DNA of 64,000 nt from Eriocheir sinensis (taxonomy: Eukaryota > Arthropoda > Malacostraca > Decapoda > Varunidae), in the NCBI RefSeq assembly GCF_024679095.1, contig NC_066562.1:4046632-4110631 (forward strand). Reading direction: 5' to 3'. Positions 23,479 to 32,200 of the stretch are shown one piece after another. Below the pieces are notes generated by a model. That model was not told where the DNA came from. It saw only the letters and a list, made by a program, of their open reading frames with translations, and did no database searches. A program made the translations under genes and the position numbers. Numbering within the stretch: position 1 is the first letter of the stretch; each line of letters starts with the position of its first letter.

Positions 23479-24865
23479 GGGGTATGTGTGAGCAGGGGGG
23501 GGCGTAAATATGTGTGGGTGTGAGGGGGTATGTGGGGGGGTATTGTGGGGTGCTGTGTCGAGTTATATTTTATTTACTACTTCCTTTTGTCTTTATTTAT
23601 CCTATTATTTTCATTTATCTCATCTCTGCTTTTTGTTCTCTACCTTTCTCCATTATTTTCTTTCTTATCATTATTTCCTCACCCAGCACATTTTTTTTTA
23701 GTCAGTTTCAGCATTTACTACTTTCTTCTTTGCTCCTTTTCTTTCATTTTTGTTCTCCTTTACTTCATTACTTTCTTTTCCTGTTGTTACTTTCTTATCC
23801 TGTACCTCTTTTAGTGTGTCTTCCTACTGGTGTTTTTATCAAGATTCTCCTCTTTTCTTACTTAATTCCCTCCTTCATACACTCACTCCCTCTCTCTCAC
23901 ACTCCCATATTTTCCTCCTCTCTTCCCACACAACTTTCTCCTACGCTCTCTCTCTCTCACACTCCTCCCATATTTTCCTCTTCCCTCCCTACACAAATTT
24001 CTCTCTCCTACACTCTCTCTCTCACACTCCCATATTTTTCTCCTCTCTTCCTACCCAACTCTCTCCTACACTCTCTCCTCTCTTCCTACACAACTCTCTC
24101 TCCTATACTCTCTCTTTTTCACACTCCTCCATCTATATTTTCCTCTTCTCCTCCTTCCCAACTCTCTCCTACACTCCACTTACCCACTCCACTCATCCAC
24201 CTTCTCATCCATCCACAGAGCCAATTGGACTTCATCATGGACATCCTGGTCTTCCACTCCTCGCGGCAGAGTGGACGGAACCCCTGCTCAGAGGACAATG
24301 GCGGCTGCTCACACCTCTGCCTGGCCATCCCTCACCTGCCCAATGCTACCCAGAACTACACCTGTGCCTGCCCCACCCACTACACTCTGGATGCGGATGG
24401 GCGGACCTGCCGACGTGGGTGTAGAGAGGGTTATTGGGGGTAGATGGATGTGTGTGTGTGTGATTGGGTTGGGGTGGAAAAAGGGATGGGGGATTTGGAG
24501 GGATATGTAGTGGTATGGGAGGGGTGGAAGGAAGAAAGGAAGGAAAGAAAGAAAAAAGGAGCGAAGGAAAGTATATGGAAGAGGTGGAAGAATGGAAGGA
24601 GGGAAGATATAGAAGAAAGAAAGGAAGGAGGGGAGGAATTGAAGACAGGAAGGTAGGAAGGGACAAGAAAGAGATGGAAGAATGAAAGGAGTAGAAAAGA
24701 AATGGAAGAAGAAAGGAAGGAAGGAAGGAATGGGAAAGAGATGGAAAAAAGAGAAAAGAAATATGAAAGAGATGAAATAAAGGAACCGGAATAGAGACAG
24801 GAGGAAGAGGGAGAAGAAGAATGGAAAGGAAAATGAAAGAGAAGGTTGTTGGATAGTGTAGAAAA

Positions 24866-24944
<79 letters not shown>

Positions 24945-26698
24945 AATATTGAAATCCATTGTAACCTTTTCTTTCTTTATTTATTTATTTTTACAGCTCA
25001 AGGGCAACAAAAAAAAAGATGTAAAAAAAAAAAAAAAGCCCGCTAATCGCTCTTCCTACAGAGACCAAAGTTATGAACGACCAAAAGAGAGGTCAATTTC
25101 GGGAGTAGAGGTGTTTTGTGTGTGCCCTTACTTCTTCCAACACACCCCCTACACACCACCCTTCTCTCTCCCATCCCCATAACCCCAAATCACCACACTC
25201 ACTCTCTCTCTCTCTCCCAACAGCGCCATCCTCGTTCCTCCTGTTCAGCCAGAAGATGGAGGTGAGCAGACTCGTAGAAGAGGGAGGTGAGTGCCCAACC
25301 CTCATCCTCTCCATACACAACATGCGAAACGTACGGGCGATAGACTATGACCCGCTAGAGGAGATGGTGTACTGGGTGGAGGGGCGAGGTCACACCATAC
25401 GCAGGGCACACCAAAACGGGTCACACGGCCAGCTGTTTGTGACCAATGATATGGAGAAGATTTACCCCTATGACCTGGCGCTTGATCCCTTCTCCAGGCT
25501 GCTCCTGTGGTCCTGTGCCCGAAGTAATGTTATCAATGCCACGAGGTTGGATAGAACACAGGTGAGGGAGTGCTTTTGTTTTCTTGCTTTTTAATTTTCT
25601 GCAACTTTTTTTTTCCTTTTTTTATGCTTTTTTTCTTCCTGTCTTTTATTTTGTTTCCTTTTTCTTTTTTTCTTTTTCATTTTCTTCTCCTATGTTTCTT
25701 TCTTTTTGTCATTTAATTTATTTCTTCCCATTGCCTATACATTTTCTGCTTCTTCCTATCTTTTCCTTTTCGCTTTCTTCCATCTCTTTCCTATTCCTTC
25801 CTCTTTTCTTTTCTTCTCCCATGTCTTTTCTACTCCTTTCATTCTTCCTTTCTTTTCTTCTTCCATCTCTGTCTCTACCTATTGTTTTTTTAATTTTTTT
25901 CTGCTTCCTATCTTTTTTTTTTGGTTTTCCACTTTCTTCCCATCCATCATTTTCCATTCCCTTCTTCCTATCCTTCCATCATTTTCCTCTGTATTCCTGC
26001 TCTTTTTATCTTCTGCTGTTATCTTCCTATCTATCCTCTACTTTCTGCTTCATTTTTTATTTTCCGTTCCTTTATTCCAGTCATACCATCCCTCCCTCTT
26101 CCATCCTTTCCAACTCACTAAGCCATCCACCCATCCACTCCTCACAGCTGGGCGGGATCATTGGACAGGGCGGACAGGACCAACCCAGAGCCCTCGCCGT
26201 CCACCCCGTCCTGGGCCTGCTCTTCTTCATCAACATGGTCTCCCCGCCCCGGATAGAGAGGTCGGGGCTGGATGGGCGGGGCAGGCAGGTGGTGGTCGGA
26301 GAGGGGCTCACCACACCCACCGCCCTCACTGTGGATGTGGAGGATGATTTTATCTTCTGGGCGGACACGGCGACCAAGAGGATTGAAACTGCAACGCTGA
26401 CTGGTGGGTGGAGGGTGGGGTGGGGTGTGAGAGAGGGGGGAGGAGGGGATGGGGTGTGTAAGGGAGGGGTAGGAGGGTGAGAGAAAGGGAGGAGTAGGGA
26501 GAGAGAGAGGAGGGATGGAAGGAGAGAGAGAGAGAGAGAGAGAGAGGAGGGAGAGAGGCAAATGAGTTTATCAGGTTCATTGTTGGTGTGTGAGAGAGAG
26601 AGAGAGAGAGAGGAGGGAGAGAGGCAAATGAGTTTATCAGGTTCATTGTTGGTGTGTGAGAGAGAGAGAGAGGTAAGTTTATAAGATTCATTGTTGGT

Positions 26699-26741
<43 letters not shown>

Positions 26742-28376
26742 TCACCTCATCACCCACAAAAAAAACAGCTAAACAAACCATAAAAACAAAAAAAACAAAA
26801 AAAACACCACCCACCACCCACCATCACCACCACTACCATTCCCCACCTCCTCCCCAACCCAACCTAACCTTCCCCACTGCGTTCCTTCCCCAGGCGAGGA
26901 TCGGAAGGTGCTGGTTGACGAGGGCTTGAGCCTTCCGACGGGCCTCTCAGTCCACGGGTCGTACCTCTACTGGGTGGACCGGGAGCTGACCCACATCGCA
27001 AGGGTGGACAAGTTTACCGGGCAGGGACGCGAGGTGATACAGGGGCGGATATCACACCTGTCGGATATCATTGCCGTCACACCCTTCCTCTCACAGGTAT
27101 GCAAGGGTGACCTCACATGTCCCCCTCATGCCCTTCTGTTCCTCTCCTCTCTCTCACAGCCTCACATTCACCCCCATACCTTCCACTTTACCGTTTTGTC
27201 CCCCTCTCACCCTTTTCCATGCCTTGTTACACCCCACACATCCTCCCTGTCACCCCATATCTCCACCTGTTCACCCCTTCACACCCTTCTGTTTCCTCTC
27301 TTCCAAACAATGCCTCCTCATCCTCATCCCTTCCCATTTTGTCCCTTTCCTCCCATTTTCCACACCTTATTACACCCCACACACCCTCCCTGTCACCCCA
27401 TGTCTCCACTTACTCAAACTCCCCACCCTCCTGTGTCTCTCCTCATCCTCACCCCTTTCACCTTACCGTTTTATCCCTCTCACCCTTTTCCATATTCTAT
27501 TACACCCCACACACCCCGTCACCCCATGTCTCCACTTACTCAACCCCCACACCCTCCTCTTCTTCTCCTCTCCCCTTCACCTCTCCCATGTTCCCTGTTT
27601 TATATAATGTGGTAGCTGCTATGTTCACTGTTGTCATTTTAGCTTCATCTCTCGTTCAGGGTGTTCCTACATGCTTACCACTGCCTTATACACACTTCAT
27701 ATACTTTTCCTCTCCCCCCACAGTGTATGCTTCTCAAATATGAGTTACACGAGGCTTTTCAAACAGGGAAACAGAGGCTGATACATTTGAAAATACGGTC
27801 CATGTCTCAGAGCCACATAGCAATACTGATCTGATACATGCTTTAACCCGGTAGCTGTGGGGATCATGTTTCTTAAAGGCCCCTCTAATTAATGAGAAAA
27901 ATCATCACTTACGCGAACCATTTTATAATATATATCAAAGCATTTGTGATCAGTTTATGCATCATCTATTTTTCAGGGTTTATATCATGGCAAAAATTTG
28001 GCCCGTCGCTGGTACACGGTAAAGCCACAAATTTGGCCCGTCGCTTGTACTGGGTTAACGCTTCCTTCCTCCCCCCCAGCGTATGCGCGTGCATCCCTGC
28101 CACAACGGGAGTGAGTGCAGCCACCTGTGTCTGGAGAGGGATGGGCGGCAGGTGTGCTCGTGTCCAGCTGGCAGGGCGCTCGCTGATGACCTCAAGACCT
28201 GCATCCTGCCCCCCTCATGCAAGCCCCAGGAGTTCAGGTGCCACTCAGGGTCCGTTGGCTGTATCCCCATCAAGTGGAGGTGAGTGTGGGGGGAGAGAGA
28301 GAGAGAGAGATTAAGTTTCTTGCATCACTTGTTTTGTGTTTTATTTTTTTGTTATTTTACTGTTTTTTGTGTTTTT

Positions 28377-28414
<38 letters not shown>

Positions 28415-28706
28415 CTTCTATTACCCCATCACCCACAAAAAACAGCTAATCAAACCATAAAAACAACAAAAAAAGCAAAAAACAAAGAAAACACCACCAC
28501 CACCCACCATCACCACCTCCTCCCCAACTAACTAACGCCCACCTTCCCTCCTTCCCCACAGGTGTGACGGACAGACTGAGTGTGCGGACAAGAGTGATGA
28601 GCTGAACTGCCCTCTCCTCCCACTCTGCCAGCCCTCTCAGTTCAGATGCCTCGACAGCCAGTGCATCGGTGAGTGGGGGAGAGAGTGCTGAGAGGGGGGG
28701 GGGGGT

Positions 28707-28740
<34 letters not shown>

Positions 28741-28813
28741 GAAAGAATAGAAGGAGAGTAGAAATATAGAGGAAAGAATAAAAGAAAAATGAGAGAAAGG
28801 AAAGAAAAAAAAA

Positions 28814-28844
<31 letters not shown>

Positions 28845-29206
28845 AAGAAAGAATGGAAGGGGAGCAGAAATATAGAGGAAATAATAAAAGAAAAATGAGA
28901 GACAGGAAAGAAAAAAAGTTTGTGTGTGTGTGTGTGTGTGATCTTTACAGGGCTGGTCAAACTTTTATGACCCATTTATCACATTTACGTTTGATCTTCT
29001 AAAACCTTAAATTCATGTATTGCTTTGACACCATTTCACTGGGTCATGCATTTCAGTCATAAGTTATTCAGTTTTTAACGGTGAATTTTCGTACATCTTC
29101 ATCAGCTATTTCTCATCATATCTGCTAGCTGCAATTTTTTCATGCATATCTTTCTGAACAATGATTTTTCTGTAGTTATTCACTGAGGGCTGTCTCTGTG
29201 ATTGCC

Positions 29207-29243
<37 letters not shown>

Positions 29244-32200
29244 ATGTTCAAGTAGTGGGACAACACCTGGGATTCATTTAACTTACAACAGCCACTCAAA
29301 AAAATATAACTTAAAATAATTGATACTAAACTACAAAATTATAGAAGTGTAATAATCCTCAACCTAACTCTTTTTAGATTTTTTATAGACATAGAAGCCC
29401 AGAATTTTATGAACCCCAAACATTTGATTAGCTGAGAGAACGGGAACTGAGTCAAATTGCTGATGATGGTTTGGGTGGTGAATGAGGGAGGAAGAGATGT
29501 ATTAAAAACTTAACTGTTCTTATTTAGACAAAGAAACACAGCAAAGATCATGAGTGGCAAACCTATATTATCTGATATTTTGTAGGTCTGTGCATTGGTA
29601 AGTTGGGGAGGCATGTTGGAGAGGGGAGGAGGAGGGAGATGAGTGTAGCGGGAAGGGGGGAAGGGAGAATGAGTAAGAGGGAGGGAGGGAGGCAAATTAT
29701 ACTCATGGTGGATGGAATAGTTTTGCTGTGGTGTTGTATGTTTACCTGTTTGTTTTGTTTTGCCTGGCCATGCTGTTTTGTTTTGAATGTGTGTTTTTTT
29801 GTCTGTCAGTGTCTGAGTTTTAGGCCTTCGATGTCAAGCTTCAGACAAGTGGGAACATTCTGGGCCTGTGTGTCGGCTGCTTTTTTTTTCTTTTTTTTCC
29901 GCAGAGGAGACAGTGCAAGGGTGTAAAAAAAAGAAAACAATAATGAAAAAAAAAAAAGCCCGCTCCTTATTGGTACTTACTGGCCCAATGGTTATCCTCT
30001 CGGCAATATTCCTGCCCAACCCTTAACAAGCAGACATTGGTCGGTATTATGAGACATTTTTGCTTTTCACATCAACTATTTCTAAAGGTCAAAGAGGGGA
30101 CCAATGGGGGTCTAATGAGTGTTTCTTTAGGTTCACAGCACAGAAGAAGGGTCATACTACCACCAGGGCCATAAAACTACTACTGGAAATTCACAAAACT
30201 CCTACGAAAGCCTTGTCAAATATGTGCTTCTTTAGGTTCACGGCACTGAAGAAGGGTCATACTACCACCAGGGCCATAAAACTACTCCTGGAAATGCCCA
30301 AAACTCCTACGAAAGCTTTGTCAAATATGTGTACTTGGGTTACAAAATGTTAAGTAATACGGCCCAATATTGCCCCAGAAAAGTCATGTGGAGGCAGAAA
30401 GTGAGGCTCTGCTCTCTATGGGTCGTATTACTGAATTCGGCTTTCGTAGGTGTTTGGGGCATTTCCATGGGTAGTTTTATGACCCTGATGGTAGTTTGGC
30501 CCTTCTTCTGTACTGTGAACCTAAAGGAGCACTCATTAGAATGTTATAGTAGGATATCAATTGTATGCCTAATTCGTAGTGTATGCCCAATTGATCACCT
30601 TTTTGGACTTTAGAAATATGTGATGGGAGAAGTAAAAGTGTCTTATAATACCAACCTAAAGGCTTGGAGTAACCACCACAGCCCCAGAAGAGTGAACCAG
30701 CCCCGAATGTTGCCCTTCCCTGAGAGCGCTGAGGGAGGGAGGGAGGGAGGGAGGGGGTCATAGTTGTTGTTTATGTTGCTACTAAAATGGCTTCTTATTG
30801 TTACTACCACTTTCACTACTATGATTATTATTATTGTTGTTGTTGTTGTTGTATGATTTTGCTGTTTTATTATAAGCTTATTGGTTTGGTAAATGTGAAT
30901 GTATGAGAAATCTTTATGTTATGTTTAACTGTTTTGTATTTAGATGACCTGAATTTAAACCTGAAAATGTATTAAAAAACTAAAACATGAGCAATGAAAA
31001 ATGTCAGAAGTCAAGTTAAAATGACATTAAAAATAATAATAATAACAATAACAATAATAATGGTAAAATAGTTTTCATTTTACTTTAGTGACTAAAATAA
31101 TTAAGAAATGTTGTGGAATCAGCCTGATTATAATGTGCTTTTTCCATCCCTTTCCCCTTCCGGTAACCCCACCCCCCCTGCTCCCCTCCACTCCTGGGCC
31201 GTGCCGCCGCCGCTGCAGACAAGGCGTGGGTGTGCGACGGGGAGCGGCAGTGTAGCGACGGCAGTGACGAGGTGGGCTGCTGCGGGGCGGGGCAGGTGCT
31301 GTGCGTGTCGTCAGGGAGCTGCGTGGACACGGCCGCCCACTGCTCCGGGTCCGCCCACCGCCCCTGCCCCGACGCCCCGGACCTGACGCTGTGCTCCACA
31401 TGGGTCACTGCTCCGCCCGAGGCCTCCGAGGGTGGCGGGGGCCGTGCGCCGTACATCGTGGGTGTGGTGGCCAGCGTGGTGGTGCTGGTGTGTGTGGCGG
31501 CGCTGCTGCTCTACTACCGCCGCCGCCCCGCCCTGCTGGACGACCACGAGCTGGAGCCCCACCCCAAGCCTGGCCCAGCCCACCCCACCGCTGCCCCGCC
31601 GCCGGGACACCATAGGCAGTACAGGCTTGTCATGACCTCCTGGGGCAAGTCCTATGCCCCAGTGGGCGGCCCCGGGGAGACTGCTGCCGGGGACCCCCGC
31701 CCCCCCATGGCTGGGGCGGCCCCCGGGCAGGGCGTGTGTCGGGGCGTGTTGGCGGGCGGGGGTGCAGGGCGGGGGATGTATGAGGCTGCCCCGGCCACTG
31801 GCGCCTCCTCCTCATCCTCCTCCATGACCCACTACCCCCGGGAGACCCTCAACCCGCCCCCCACCCCCGTGGCGGAGGGGCGGGGGGGCGGCCGCTGCCC
31901 CGAGCCCCACTGCTGCTACAACCCCCACCACCATGCACCCCCCTCCACCCTGCATTCCTACCGCCACTACAAGACCCGGAACCGCCCACCTCCCCCCACG
32001 CCCTGCTCCACCGACGTGTGCGACTCCGACGTGTACTCCTCCGCCCTCTCCCCCCGCGGCGCCCCCCGCTGCTACACGCCCCCCTCGCCCCCCACCCACT
32101 ACCACTCCTCGCCCCTCATGACAGACTACGACTCTGACCCCCACCCACCGCCCCCCACCCCCCAGATGCCCTACATGTGTGAGCTGACCTCCTGCCCCCC

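Noticed and set aside
29603..29926. 107-codon + frame
   Set aside because: Arises from purine-rich and GTTTTGTTTT sequence and the inverted LINE tail; no start context or domain.
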